A stretch of DNA of 64,000 nt from Gammaproteobacteria bacterium (GTDB taxonomy: Bacteria > Pseudomonadota > Gammaproteobacteria > UBA6429 > Thiohalophilaceae), in assembly GCA_016194635.1 (NCBI GenBank), contig JACQBC010000001.1, positions 1-64,000 on the forward strand, written 5' to 3'. The notes under the pieces were generated by a model, which had not been told where the DNA came from, ran no database searches, and saw nothing but the letters and a program-made list of their open reading frames with translations. The stretch's first letter is position 1. Each line of letters starts with the position of its first letter. This document shows, in pieces, positions 54,402-63,757 of the stretch. Both the position numbers and the translations under genes were made by a program.

Positions 54402-55658
54402 ATGCACGATGGTAATGATGATAATAAACCCGGGTTAACCCGCCGACACTTTTTACAATGGAGCGGAGCAGCAGGCATTAGCAGCCTAGTCCCGGCCTTT
54501 ATAAAACAAACGGCCTGGGCGGCCGGTTCCGACGCCCCCGAAAAGACCGACATCAAAATTGGTTTCATTCCTCTTACCGATTGCGCGAGCGTAGTGATCG
54601 CCTCGGAACTGGGTTTTGATAAAAAATACGGAATCAAGATCACCCCTTCCAAAGAAGCCAGTTGGGCGTCGGTACGCGACAAGCTGGTGAACGGTGAGTT
54701 GGACGCCTCGCACGTGTTATATGGATTGATATACGGTGTCCAGATGGGCATAGGCGGCCCCAAAAAAGACATGGCCGTGTTGATGACGCTGAATAATAAC
54801 GGTCAGGCCATCACCCTTTCCAACAAGCTCAAAGATAAAGGCGCGATCGACGGTGGCAGTCTGAAGAAATTGATCGAGACCGATAAACGTGAATACACCT
54901 TTGCGCAAACCTTCCCCACCGGCACCCATGCGATGTGGTTGTATTACTGGCTGGCGGCAAACGGTATCCATCCCTTTAACGATGTAAAGGCGATCACCGT
55001 GCCTCCGCCGCAAATGGTAGCGAATATGCGGGTGGGTAATATGGATGGTTATTGTGTCGGCGAACCCTGGAATGCACGTGCAATCTTTGACAACATCGGT
55101 TACACCGCCGTCACCTCGCAAGATATCTGGACCGATCATCCTGAGAAGGTTTTGGGAACGCGCCTGGAATTCGTGCAACAGTACCCGAATACCGCGCGCG
55201 CCATGACTGCCGCCATCCTCGAAGCCTCTAAGTACATCGACACGATGGCTAACCGTCCCAAGGTGGCGCAGATTATTGCGCAAAAATCCTATGTGAATAC
55301 TGAGGAAAGCGTGATCGAAGGCCGGATGAAGGGCGAATACGACAACGGCATGGGTAAGAAATGGCGGGATGAGAACTATATGAAGTTCTATAACGATGGC
55401 AAGGTGACCTTTCCGTACCTCTCTGACGGCATGTGGTTTCTGACCCAACACCGCCGCTGGGGTTTATTGAAAGACGATCCCGATTACCTTGCCATTGCTA
55501 AACAAATCAACCAGATTGAATTGTATAAACAAGCCGCCAGCGCTGCCAAGGTGGTGGTACCCGCGAACCCAATGCGCAGCGCTAAATTGATTGACGGCAT
55601 AACCTGGGACGGCAGTAATCCCAAAACCTATGCCAGCAGTTTCAAAATCAAGGTGTGA
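54402..55658 (+). CDS. nrtA: Nitrate/nitrite ABC transporter substrate-binding protein NrtA
   Basis: The NrtA/CmpA-type solute-binding protein, 418 residues, with a Tat signal (TRRHFLQWSGAAGISSLV) and the mature start at about residue 50: IKIGFIPLTDCASVVIASELGF. The conserved YTFAQTFPTGTHAMWLYYWLAANGI and the GNMDGYCVGEPWN segment match the family. AGGGAG precedes the ATG. It is the first gene of an ABC operon with a permease and ATPase directly after it. Confidence 0.9.
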   Translation: MHDGNDDNKPGLTRRHFLQWSGAAGISSLVPAFIKQTAWAAGSDAPEKTDIKIGFIPLTDCASVVIASELGFDKKYGIKITPSKEASWASVRDKLVNGELDASHVLYGLIYGVQMGIGGPKKDMAVLMTLNNNGQAITLSNKLKDKGAIDGGSLKKLIETDKREYTFAQTFPTGTHAMWLYYWLAANGIHPFNDVKAITVPPPQMVANMRVGNMDGYCVGEPWNARAIFDNIGYTAVTSQDIWTDHPEKVLGTRLEFVQQYPNTARAMTAAILEASKYIDTMANRPKVAQIIAQKSYVNTEESVIEGRMKGEYDNGMGKKWRDENYMKFYNDGKVTFPYLSDGMWFLTQHRRWGLLKDDPDYLAIAKQINQIELYKQAASAAKVVVPANPMRSAKLIDGITWDGSNPKTYASSFKIKV

Positions 55659-55668
55659 GGGATCTGTT

Positions 55669-56556
55669 ATGAGTGTGGTTAAGCTCAAACCTAGTGCGAC
55701 GCAGACGTCCCTGCTCTCCCCAATGCTGGAGGTAACCGCGGCGGTTGCCATTCCAGCCTCGGCCGGTAAGCAACGTTACCGTGAGGCCGCTATCACGTTG
55801 CTAAACAGCGTTGTGCCACCGGCCTTGGGGATGTTGTTATTTGTACTGCTATGGGCACAAATCGCCCATCTGAGCGGTATCCCAGGACCCCTCAAAACCT
55901 GGGAGGCGGCCAAGGTATTGTTCAGCCACCCCTTCTATGTGAAGGGTCCCAATGATCAAGGGATAGGCTGGAATATCTTACAATCGCTGTCACGGGTAGG
56001 TTTGGGTTTTGGATTGGCCGCGTTGATCGGTATTCCCCTTGGATTTCTTATCGGCCGTTTTGGCTTTATGAGACGTCTTAGCGCACCGATCATCAGTTTG
56101 TTGCGCCCCGTCTCACCCTTAGCGTGGCTGCCGATCGGTCTGTACGTATTCAAAGAAGCGCAACCGGCGGCCATCTGGGTGATTTTTATATCCAGCATCT
56201 GGCCGATTATTATCAATACCGCGACCGGAGTGACGCATGTTCCGCAAGATTATTTAAATATCGCGCGGGTATTGCAATTGTCGGAGTGGAAGGTCTTCAC
56301 GCGGATACTGTTTCCGGCGGTATTGCCGTACATGCTCACCGGCATCCGTCTATCGATTGGGGTGGCCTGGCTGGTGATTGTTGCGGCGGAGATGCTCACC
56401 GGCGGTGTGGGCATAGGTTTTTGGGTATGGGATGAATGGAATAACCTCAAAGTAGAACACATCATCATTGCCATCTTTGTGGTGGGTATTGTCGGCTTAT
56501 TGCTCGAACAAGCCATCCTCTGGGCGGCTAAACGTTTTGAATATAAAGAGGACTAA
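55669..56556 (+). CDS. nrtB: Nitrate ABC transporter permease NrtB
   Basis: A membrane permease of about 295 residues with five to six transmembrane helices and the EAA-type loop ILQLSEWKVFTRILFPAVLPYMLTGIRLSIG (about 205-235). I start it at ATG 55669, ten bases after the nrtA stop with a GAGGG; the frame starts earlier but overlaps nrtA. It belongs to the NrtB/SsuC/TauC family. Confidence 0.9.
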   Translation: MSVVKLKPSATQTSLLSPMLEVTAAVAIPASAGKQRYREAAITLLNSVVPPALGMLLFVLLWAQIAHLSGIPGPLKTWEAAKVLFSHPFYVKGPNDQGIGWNILQSLSRVGLGFGLAALIGIPLGFLIGRFGFMRRLSAPIISLLRPVSPLAWLPIGLYVFKEAQPAAIWVIFISSIWPIIINTATGVTHVPQDYLNIARVLQLSEWKVFTRILFPAVLPYMLTGIRLSIGVAWLVIVAAEMLTGGVGIGFWVWDEWNNLKVEHIIIAIFVVGIVGLLLEQAILWAAKRFEYKED

Positions 56557-56558
56557 CG

Positions 56559-57347
56559 ATGCAAGGCTTTGTACAACTGGAAAACGTACAGAAAACCTTC
56601 CGGACTAAACAAGGGGAATTTGTCGCCTTACGGGACATTAACCTCAGCGTGGCGCAGGGAGAATTTGTTTCCCTCATCGGCCATTCGGGTTGTGGTAAAT
56701 CCACGCTATTAAATTTAGTCGCCGGTCTGTTCGACGCCAGTGACGGCGTAATGTTATGCGCGGGACGCGAGATCGCCGGCCCGGGCCCCGATCGCGGTGT
56801 GGTGTTCCAAAACCATTCCTTGCTGCCCTGGATGAGCTGTCAAGCCAACGTCTACTTGGCCGTTGAAAGAGTATTTGGCGGCAACGAGTCCAAACTGCAA
56901 TTGCAACAACGCGTCGACGCCGCCCTGAGCCTGGTGGGATTAACCCATGCTGCGCGTAAGATGCCACACGAAATCTCCGGCGGTATGAAACAACGCGTGG
57001 GCATTGCGCGAGCCTTAGCGATTGCACCCAAGGTATTACTGCTCGATGAGCCCTTCGGTGCGCTTGACGCCCTAACCCGCGCCCACTTACAAGATGAATT
57101 AATGCGGATTGTAGCCGCTTCCGGTACGACCTCGATCATGGTCACCCATGATGTCGATGAAGCGGTATTGCTATCGGATCGGATCGTGATGATGACCAAT
57201 GGCCCGGCGGCGACCATCGGCCAAATCCTCCCCATCGATTTGCCACGCCCGCGCAATCGCCTGGAACTGGTGGCCGATCCGCATTTTGCGCAGTTACGCG
57301 CCGAGGTGCTTACCTTCTTGTATCAACGCGCGGGCTTGGCGGCCTGA
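56559..57347 (+). CDS. nrtD: Nitrate ABC transporter ATP-binding protein NrtD
   Basis: The 262-residue ATPase has Walker A GHSGCGKSTLLNLVAG, the Q loop region FQNHSLLPW, the signature SGGMKQRVGIARALAI and Walker B VLLLDEPFGALD, followed by the H-loop VTHDVDEAV. It lacks the NrtA-like C-terminal domain of NrtC, so a single nrtD-type ATPase seems to serve the system. The operon nrtABD starts at the sigma-54 promoter. Confidence 0.92.
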   Translation: MQGFVQLENVQKTFRTKQGEFVALRDINLSVAQGEFVSLIGHSGCGKSTLLNLVAGLFDASDGVMLCAGREIAGPGPDRGVVFQNHSLLPWMSCQANVYLAVERVFGGNESKLQLQQRVDAALSLVGLTHAARKMPHEISGGMKQRVGIARALAIAPKVLLLDEPFGALDALTRAHLQDELMRIVAASGTTSIMVTHDVDEAVLLSDRIVMMTNGPAATIGQILPIDLPRPRNRLELVADPHFAQLRAEVLTFLYQRAGLAA

Positions 57348-57355
57348 AACCTGGA

Positions 57356-57385
57356 TTGCGGGAATTTCCTCCTGCCCCCTATAAT
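57356..57385 (+). promoter_or_regulatory. Sigma-70-like promoter of the liv operon
   Basis: TTGCGG (57356-57361), 18-base spacer, and TATAAT (57380-57385), with a GGGAG ribosome binding site ahead of the livK ATG at 57430. The -10 is perfect. Confidence 0.55.
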
Positions 57386-57429
57386 TGACCGATCTGCGGA
57401 AACCGGTTAAAAAAACCACGGGAGATCGG

Positions 57430-58596
57430 ATGAAAACTGCGCCAACCCACCTCAATGGCATTACTGTTGCGGTATTGCTTACCGCCGGCCTTACCACCGG
57501 CTGCCAACAAAAAGTGGACGATTCGGTGGTGCGGATTGGTTCCGTGGCGCCTCTCACCGGAATGCAGGCCCATTACGGTAAAGACAATGATAACGGGGCA
57601 CGTTTGGCGGTGGAGGAACTCAATGCGCGGGGCGTGGTGATCGGCGGTAAGAAAGTCACTATCGAGGTGCTGAGTGAAGACGATCAGGCCGATCCGCGCA
57701 CCGCCACCATCGTCGCGCAAAAACTGGTGGACAAACAGATCAAAGGGGTCATTGGCCATATGAATTCCGGTGCCTCGATACCGGCTTCAAAGATCTACCA
57801 CGACGCGAGAATCCCGCAGATTTCTCCCTCCGCGACCGCCATTTCCTATACCGCCCAGGGATTCGATACCGCCTTTCGGGTCATGACCAATGATCGTGAG
57901 CAGGGCAAGGTGGTGGGCGAATACGCCGTGAAGAAATTGGGCGCCAAGGCCGTGGCGATCATCGATGACCGTACCGCCTACGGCCAGGGCTTAGCCGATG
58001 AAGTTGAAAAAACCGTGTTGTTGGCGGGCGGTAAAATCGCCTCACGGCAATTTACCACCGACCACGCCACCGACTTCACCGCCATCCTCACCGCCATCAA
58101 GGCCACCCATCCCGACCTGGTGTTTTACGGTGGCATGGACCCACAGGGGGCGCCGTTGGTAAAACAAATGCGCAATCTAGGCATACAGGCACAATACCTG
58201 GGTTCTGACGGCATCAAGACGCTGGAGTTTCTCAGCCTGGCGGGTAAGGACGGTGACGGGACCATCGCCTCCATGCCCGGGCTGCCGCTCGACAAGATGC
58301 CGGGTGGCAAAACCTTTAGCGATAAATTCACCGCCCACTATGGCCCGATCCAAGTGTATGCCCCCTACGCCTACGACGCCATGAATGTGATGGTTGCCGC
58401 CATGGTGCGCGCGGGGTCAACCGACCCGGCAAAATATCTCGCTGAATTACACACCATCCACTACAGCGGGGTTACCGGCGATATTGCCTTTGATCATAAC
58501 GGCGATATTAAAGCCGCGGCCATCACCCTGTATCAAGCCAAAAACGGTAAATGGGAATTCCTCGAAACCATTACCAGTAACGGCGAAGCTAAATAA
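57430..58596 (+). CDS. livK: Branched-chain amino acid-type ABC substrate-binding protein
   Basis: A 388-residue solute-binding lipoprotein of the LivJ/LivK family (lipobox TTGC near residue 25). Landmarks are VRIGSVAPLTGMQAHYGKDNDNGARLAVEELN, VIGHMNSGASIPASKIYHDARIPQISPSATA, and FGGMDPQGA-like segments. The ATG 57430 has a GGGAG ribosome binding site. The substrate may be a branched-chain amino acid or an amide/urea-like compound; sequence alone does not decide. It heads the livKHMGF cluster. Confidence 0.88.
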   Translation: MKTAPTHLNGITVAVLLTAGLTTGCQQKVDDSVVRIGSVAPLTGMQAHYGKDNDNGARLAVEELNARGVVIGGKKVTIEVLSEDDQADPRTATIVAQKLVDKQIKGVIGHMNSGASIPASKIYHDARIPQISPSATAISYTAQGFDTAFRVMTNDREQGKVVGEYAVKKLGAKAVAIIDDRTAYGQGLADEVEKTVLLAGGKIASRQFTTDHATDFTAILTAIKATHPDLVFYGGMDPQGAPLVKQMRNLGIQAQYLGSDGIKTLEFLSLAGKDGDGTIASMPGLPLDKMPGGKTFSDKFTAHYGPIQVYAPYAYDAMNVMVAAMVRAGSTDPAKYLAELHTIHYSGVTGDIAFDHNGDIKAAAITLYQAKNGKWEFLETITSNGEAK

Positions 58597-58611
58597 CCTT
58601 AGGCGCTCGAC

Positions 58612-59538
58612 GTGGATATTTTTTCCCAACAACTCATTAACGGGTTGGTGTTAGGCAGTATCTATGCCTTGATCGCCTTGGGGTATACCATGGTGTATGG
58701 TATTTTGGGATTGATTAACTTCGCCCACGGTGAAATCACCATGTTTGGCGCGATGGTGAGCCTTGCCATCCTGCATGCCTTGTTATTACACACGGGTTTG
58801 CCCACGGCCATGATATTCGCGCTGGCGCTGCTGGGTGCGATAGGTTTTTGTATGGCCTTGGGTTTTAGCATCGAACGCGTGGCTTACCGCCCGCTGCGCA
58901 ATGCCCCGCGCCTGGCGCCGTTGATCACAGCGATCGGTATGTCGATTGTGTTACAAAATACCGCTATGTTGATCTGGGGAAAAAAGTTTTTGAGTTTCCC
59001 GGATATCATCCCGATTCAGCGTTATCAAATCGCCGGAGCCAATATCACCAATTTACAGGTCGCGATCATCGTCCTGGCTATCGTTTTGATGCTCGGCTTA
59101 TGGACACTGATCCAACGCAGCCGCCTGGGGCGCGCCATGCGCGCCACCGCACAATCGCCCGAATTGGCGGCATTGATGGGCATCAACCCCAACAGGATTA
59201 TTTCCGCAACGTTTATGTTGGGCGCGGCCTTGGCCGCGATCGCCGGGATCATGGTCAACGCCTATTACGGCCCCGCCCATTACACCATGGGTTTTATGTT
59301 GGGTTTAAAGGCCTTTACCGCGGCGGTGCTTGGCGGCATTGGAAACATCGCCGGCGCCATGTTGGGTGGACTGGTATTAGGATTGATTGAAAGTTTTGGG
59401 GCGGGTTATATCTCGCAGCTCAGCGGCGGTTTCATGGGCAGCAATTACCAATCGGTGTTTGCCTTCACGGTATTGATTATTATCTTGGTATTTCGTCCTT
59501 CGGGGTTATTAGGTGAACGCGTCGGCGAGCGGGTATGA
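58612..59538 (+). CDS. livH: Branched-chain amino acid ABC permease LivH
   Basis: A 308-residue LivH-type permease with about eight transmembrane helices. The start is GTG 58612 (MDIFSQQLINGLVLGSIYALIALGYTMVYGILGLINFAHG). The segment SRLGRAMRATAQSPELAALMGINPNRI is typical. The end overlaps the start of livM by four bases. Confidence 0.92.
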   Translation: MDIFSQQLINGLVLGSIYALIALGYTMVYGILGLINFAHGEITMFGAMVSLAILHALLLHTGLPTAMIFALALLGAIGFCMALGFSIERVAYRPLRNAPRLAPLITAIGMSIVLQNTAMLIWGKKFLSFPDIIPIQRYQIAGANITNLQVAIIVLAIVLMLGLWTLIQRSRLGRAMRATAQSPELAALMGINPNRIISATFMLGAALAAIAGIMVNAYYGPAHYTMGFMLGLKAFTAAVLGGIGNIAGAMLGGLVLGLIESFGAGYISQLSGGFMGSNYQSVFAFTVLIIILVFRPSGLLGERVGERV

Positions 59539-60677
59539 GGCCGGGCTTAAATAAACTACAGACAGGCTGGCACGCCCTGCAACGGGATCGCCGCAGTGTC
59601 GTGATCACCTGGTTAGCGCTTGGACTGATCCTGGCGTGTCTACCGTTTCTCACCGAACTTAGCTTGGGCCGTAGCTGGGTACGGATCCTGGACTTTACGC
59701 TCCTATATATAATGCTCGCCTTGGGACTTAACATCGTTGTCGGTTATGCGGGCTTGCTCGACTTAGGTTATATCGCCTTTTATGCCGTCGGTGCCTACCT
59801 CTACGCCTTATTAGCCTCCCCCCAATTTGGATTGCACTGGCCGGTGTGGGCCATCCTGCCCTTGGGTGCCTTGGTCGCCGGGGTGTTTGGAGTTCTGCTC
59901 GGGGCGCCCACCTTAAAACTGCGCGGCGATTACTTAGCGATTGTCACCTTAGGGTTCGGCGAGATCGTGCGGATTTTTTTGAATAACCTCAACACCCCGT
60001 ATAACATCACCAACGGACCCCAAGGGATCAGCCAGATTGATCCGATTCAAATCGGCGGGATCGATTTGCATCAAACGCAACACCTATTGACCCTAACCAT
60101 CCCTTCAACCCATTTGTATTATTACCTGTTCTTAATTTTTACCCTGCTGATTATCTTCGTGAGCATCCGTTTGCAAGACTCGCGCATTGGCCGTGCCTGG
60201 ATCGCGATCCGCGAAGACGAGGTGGCCGCCAGCGCAATGGGAATTAACACCCGCAATATCAAATTACTCGCCTTCGCCATGGGAGCGAGTTTTGGCGGGA
60301 TCAGCGGCGGCCTGTTCGCCGGGTTTCAAGGGTTCATCAGCCCGGAAAGTTTCACCTTGTTTGAATCGATCATTGTGCTATGTATGATAGTATTGGGCGG
60401 GATGGGCAATATTGCCGGGGTGATCCTCGGTGCCATCCTGCTGACTATTTTCCCCGAGGCATTACGTTACTTAGGCGAATGGCAACAACTGTTATTGGGC
60501 CGGGTATGGGTTGATCCTAATGACCTGCGTTTGTTGATCTTCGGATTGGCCTTGGTGTTGAGCATGATCTTCCACCCGGCGGGTTTATTACCCTCCACAC
60601 GCCGCGCCCGTGAGTTACACGCTCGCCGCTCCATACTCGCTCAAGAACAAGACTCCTTGTATGAACAACAGCGTTGA
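59535..60677 (+). CDS. livM: Branched-chain amino acid ABC permease LivM
   Basis: A 380-residue LivM-type permease. Landmarks are YIMLALGLNIVVGYAGLLDLGYIAFYAVGAY, LRGDYLAIVTLGFGEIVRIFLNN, and RDSRIGRAWIAIREDEVAASAMGIN-like loop. It overlaps livH at the start and livG at the end, showing a tight operon. Confidence 0.92.
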   Translation: MRPGLNKLQTGWHALQRDRRSVVITWLALGLILACLPFLTELSLGRSWVRILDFTLLYIMLALGLNIVVGYAGLLDLGYIAFYAVGAYLYALLASPQFGLHWPVWAILPLGALVAGVFGVLLGAPTLKLRGDYLAIVTLGFGEIVRIFLNNLNTPYNITNGPQGISQIDPIQIGGIDLHQTQHLLTLTIPSTHLYYYLFLIFTLLIIFVSIRLQDSRIGRAWIAIREDEVAASAMGINTRNIKLLAFAMGASFGGISGGLFAGFQGFISPESFTLFESIIVLCMIVLGGMGNIAGVILGAILLTIFPEALRYLGEWQQLLLGRVWVDPNDLRLLIFGLALVLSMIFHPAGLLPSTRRARELHARRSILAQEQDSLYEQQR

Positions 60678-61458
60678 GTCGCGCGACACCTCCAACCCGT
60701 TATTAGTGGTGCAAGAGGTTAACAAATCCTTCGGCGGGCTAACGGCGCTTAGCCGGGTGTCACTGCAGATCCAATCCAACGAAATCTTTGGGCTGATCGG
60801 CCCCAACGGCGCGGGTAAGACCACCTTATTCAATATCATCACCGGCTTGTATAGCGCTGACGGCGGCGAGGTCAATTTAGCGGGGCAGGCGTTATTGCGT
60901 TGCAAACCCCATGTAATCGTACAACACGGTTTAGCGCGCACCTTTCAGAACATCCGGCTATTTGCCAATATGACAGCGCTGGAAAACGTTATGGTGGGAC
61001 GGCATGTACGCACGCATCGTGGCGTTGTGGGGGCAATCATGCGTAACACCAGCACCCGCAAGGAAGAATCCGCCATCCGCGCGCAGGCGTTGCAGTTACT
61101 CGACGAGGTGGACTTGGCCACGGCCGCCGAACACCTTGCCAAACATTTATCCTACGGTGATCAGCGGCGTCTGGAGATTGCCCGCGCCCTGGCCACCGAA
61201 CCCAAGCTCTTGGCCTTGGATGAACCCGCCGCCGGCATGAACCCGAGCGAAACCCTTGATTTGCAGCAGCTGCTACGCAAAATTCGCGCGAGCGGAATCA
61301 CGATCCTGCTTATCGAACACGATATGCGTTTGGTCATGCAGCTCTGTGATCGTATCGCGGTGCTGGATTATGGTAAGAAGATCGCGGAGGGATCGCCGGC
61401 TCACGTGCAACAACATCCCCTGGTCATCGAAGCGTATTTGGGCGGGAACTTGGCATGA
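60661..61458 (+). CDS. livG: Branched-chain amino acid ABC ATPase LivG
   Basis: A 265-residue ATPase: Walker A GPNGAGKTTLFNIITG, signature SYGDQRRLEIARAL and Walker B LLALDEPAAGMNPSE. The ATG at 60661 overlaps the livM end by 17 bases; the frame begins earlier but those residues are not family-like. It ends overlapping livF. Confidence 0.93.
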   Translation: MNNSVESRDTSNPLLVVQEVNKSFGGLTALSRVSLQIQSNEIFGLIGPNGAGKTTLFNIITGLYSADGGEVNLAGQALLRCKPHVIVQHGLARTFQNIRLFANMTALENVMVGRHVRTHRGVVGAIMRNTSTRKEESAIRAQALQLLDEVDLATAAEHLAKHLSYGDQRRLEIARALATEPKLLALDEPAAGMNPSETLDLQQLLRKIRASGITILLIEHDMRLVMQLCDRIAVLDYGKKIAEGSPAHVQQHPLVIEAYLGGNLA

Positions 61459-62162
61459 TGTTGCGCGTTGCCAACCTGCACGTGGGTTATGGCAGTATCA
61501 ATGCCGTGCGAGGCATTGACCTGCAGATGAACCAAGGCGAATTGGTGTGTTTGATCGGCGCCAATGGCGCGGGTAAAACCACCACCCTCAAGGCCCTGGC
61601 CGGCATGCTCCTGCCCACGCAGGGTTCGATAACTTTGTGGGATCAACCGATCACCACACTCGCCTCGCATCAACGGGTGCAACACGGTATCGCCCTGGCG
61701 CCCGAAGGCCGTGGCATCTTCGCGCGCTTGAGCGTGCGTGAAAACTTATTATTGGGGGCTTATCTACGCGATGATCATCACGCCGTCGAACTGGACCTGC
61801 AGCAGATGTATGCTTTATTCCCGCGTTTATCCGAACGCACGCGGCAGATTGCCGGTACGCTGTCGGGGGGTGAACAGCAAATGCTCGCCATCGCCCGTGC
61901 ACTGATGAGCCGTCCCAGCTTATTGTTATTAGACGAGCCCAGCATGGGTTTGGCGCCGATCATGGTGCAGAAAATCTTTACCACGATCCGGGCTATCGCC
62001 GCGCAAGGTATGACGATTCTGTTGGTGGAACAAAACGCCAAGCTCGCCTTGCAAATCAGTCAACGCGCTTATGTAATGGAAAATGGCCGTATCACCCTCA
62101 GCGGGGTTGCTGCAGCGCTGCTCGCCAACCCCCAGGTGCAACAAGCGTATCTTGGCGGATAA
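61455..62162 (+). CDS. livF: Branched-chain amino acid ABC ATPase LivF
   Basis: A 235-residue ATPase: Walker A GANGAGKTTTLKALAG, the signature LSGGEQQMLAIARALMS and Walker B LLLLDEPSMGLAP. It overlaps livG by four bases and is the last liv gene; a long hairpin repeat lies five bases after its stop. Confidence 0.94.
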   Translation: MMLRVANLHVGYGSINAVRGIDLQMNQGELVCLIGANGAGKTTTLKALAGMLLPTQGSITLWDQPITTLASHQRVQHGIALAPEGRGIFARLSVRENLLLGAYLRDDHHAVELDLQQMYALFPRLSERTRQIAGTLSGGEQQMLAIARALMSRPSLLLLDEPSMGLAPIMVQKIFTTIRAIAAQGMTILLVEQNAKLALQISQRAYVMENGRITLSGVAAALLANPQVQQAYLGG

Positions 62163-62167
62163 ATACT

Positions 62168-62293
62168 ACTGAGTCACATAGAAAGGATACCCTCCTATCA
62201 AGACCGTCAGCCGCAGGGATGCGGCTGTCGAGTCTACAGGGAGGTATTGACGGCGTGTCTTGGTGGGAGGGTCTCCTTTCCATGTGACTCAGT
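62168..62293 (+). repeat. Long hairpin repeat, copy 4 (between livF and modC)
   Basis: Arms 62168-62204 and 62257-62293 pair over 37 bp with about four mismatches. The 52-base core has the mini-hairpin AGCCGCA-GGGA-TGCGGCT and the second motif TACAGGGAGGT (62235-62245). The element lies between convergent operons livKHMGF and modABC, in the sense of liv, and could terminate both. Confidence 0.88.
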
Positions 62294-62373
62294 AATAAAT
62301 ACGTCCCTGCCGCGGGCTTGCGGGCATTCAATGTGGAACTCCATGCTTAGAGCCGTATATTGTTGTAGCATTT

Positions 62374-63084
62374 TCAATAAACGGATAATAACCGTGATAC
62401 CACGGTGTTAACCGGTTGGCTTCGCAGTTGTTGCGGAGAACCGGTTTGAACAATCCGGCCGTGATCGTAAATGATCAATGTATCGGCGATACTACTGGCC
62501 TCATCGATGTCGTGGGTGACGAGGATAATTGGTATCTTAAATAGATCCTTGATCGTGAGTAGATAATTGCGCATTTCATGGCGCAAGGGCCGGTCTAACG
62601 CGGAGAACGGTTCATCGAGCAATAAGGCGTGGGGTTGGCGCATTAACGCCCGCGCCAGCGCCACCCGTTGTTTTTGCCCGCCGGAAATTTCATGCGGATA
62701 ACGCGATTCCAAGCCGTCCAATTTAAAGGTATGGATCATCGCGCGCGCTTTTTCCAGGTTCGCCTGTTTGGATAGATCGGTTGTTCCATACAAGATATTC
62801 TTTAATACCCGCATGTGTGGAAACAAGGCTAAATCCTGAAACACATAACCGAAGGCGCGTTGTTGGGGTGGAAGGTTAATTCCCTTCACATGATCGAAAT
62901 AACAGGCCCCGTCCAAAACAATCCGGCCTACATCCGGGGTTATCAACCCGGCCAATAATTGCAAGGTCATGGTTTTACCGGCACCGGAAAAACCAAATAA
63001 TACCGCGGATTGGTTCTCGATTGCCCATTCGACATCAAGTGTAAAACCATTGACCTTCTTTACCAACTGTACTTGCAGACCCAC
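62374..63084 (-). CDS. modC: Molybdate ABC transporter ATP-binding protein ModC (short)
   Basis: A 236-residue ATPase from GTG 63084, which overlaps the modB stop (TAGTG); GGAG is eight bases upstream. Walker A is GFSGAGKTMTLQLLAG, the signature SGGQKQRVALARALMR, and Walker B ALLLDEPFSALDR. Typical ModC is about 350 residues with a C-terminal MOP/TOBE molybdate-binding domain; this one stops before it, so regulation by bound molybdate is lost or lies elsewhere. Sulfate or tungstate specificity is an alternative. Confidence 0.88.
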   Translation of the reverse strand: MGLQVQLVKKVNGFTLDVEWAIENQSAVLFGFSGAGKTMTLQLLAGLITPDVGRIVLDGACYFDHVKGINLPPQQRAFGYVFQDLALFPHMRVLKNILYGTTDLSKQANLEKARAMIHTFKLDGLESRYPHEISGGQKQRVALARALMRQPHALLLDEPFSALDRPLRHEMRNYLLTIKDLFKIPIILVTHDIDEASSIADTLIIYDHGRIVQTGSPQQLRSQPVNTVVSRLLSVY

Positions 63085-63749
63085 TACAGCAGTCTCCGGC
63101 TGTAACGATTGGCGGCGTATAAAAATACGCCCGACATCAGCGTTAGCAGCAACACCATTAAATGCACCCTTGACCAATCGCCATCACTGGCGAGGTTATA
63201 AATTGCAATCGGCATGGTATCGGTTTTACCAGGAAGATTACCGGCAATCATCAAGGTCGCGCCAAACTCCCCCAAGGCACGCGCAAATGACAAAATCGTG
63301 CCCGCCACAATACCGCGACGGGCCAAGGGCAATACCACCTGGGTTGCGGTATGCCACTCGGAGTGGCCCAACGTATAAGAGGCGTTAATCAAATTTTTAT
63401 CGACGGACTCGATCGCAGCGCGGGCGGTTTTTATCATCAAGGGTAGCGCAACAACGAATGAAGCCAGCACCGCCGCATACCAGGTGAAGGTGATACTCAA
63501 GCCGATCCAGTCATACAGATAGTGTCCGAGCAAGCCATTGCGGCCAAAAATAACTATTAAATAATAACCCGTCACGGTCGGCGGCAACACCAAGGGCAGG
63601 GTGAGTACTACATCGAGGATTTCCCGGCCTCTGAAATCACGGCGCGCCAGAAAATAGGCCGTCGGTATGCCTACGACTAAAATCAGTAGCGTCGACACAA
63701 TGGCCACACGCAGTGACAAGGTGATCGAAAATACGATGGATTCATCCAT
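63084..63749 (-). CDS. modB: Molybdate ABC transporter permease ModB
   Basis: A 221-residue permease with about five transmembrane helices and the EAA-type loop (SYTLGHSEWHTATQVVLPLARRGIVAGTILSFARALGEFGATLMIAGN). PTAYFLARRDFRGREILDVVLTLPLVLPPTVTGYYLI is typical of ModB. It lies between modA and modC. Confidence 0.93.
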   Translation of the reverse strand: MDESIVFSITLSLRVAIVSTLLILVVGIPTAYFLARRDFRGREILDVVLTLPLVLPPTVTGYYLIVIFGRNGLLGHYLYDWIGLSITFTWYAAVLASFVVALPLMIKTARAAIESVDKNLINASYTLGHSEWHTATQVVLPLARRGIVAGTILSFARALGEFGATLMIAGNLPGKTDTMPIAIYNLASDGDWSRVHLMVLLLTLMSGVFLYAANRYSRRLL

Positions 63750-63757
63750 ACGCTAAC

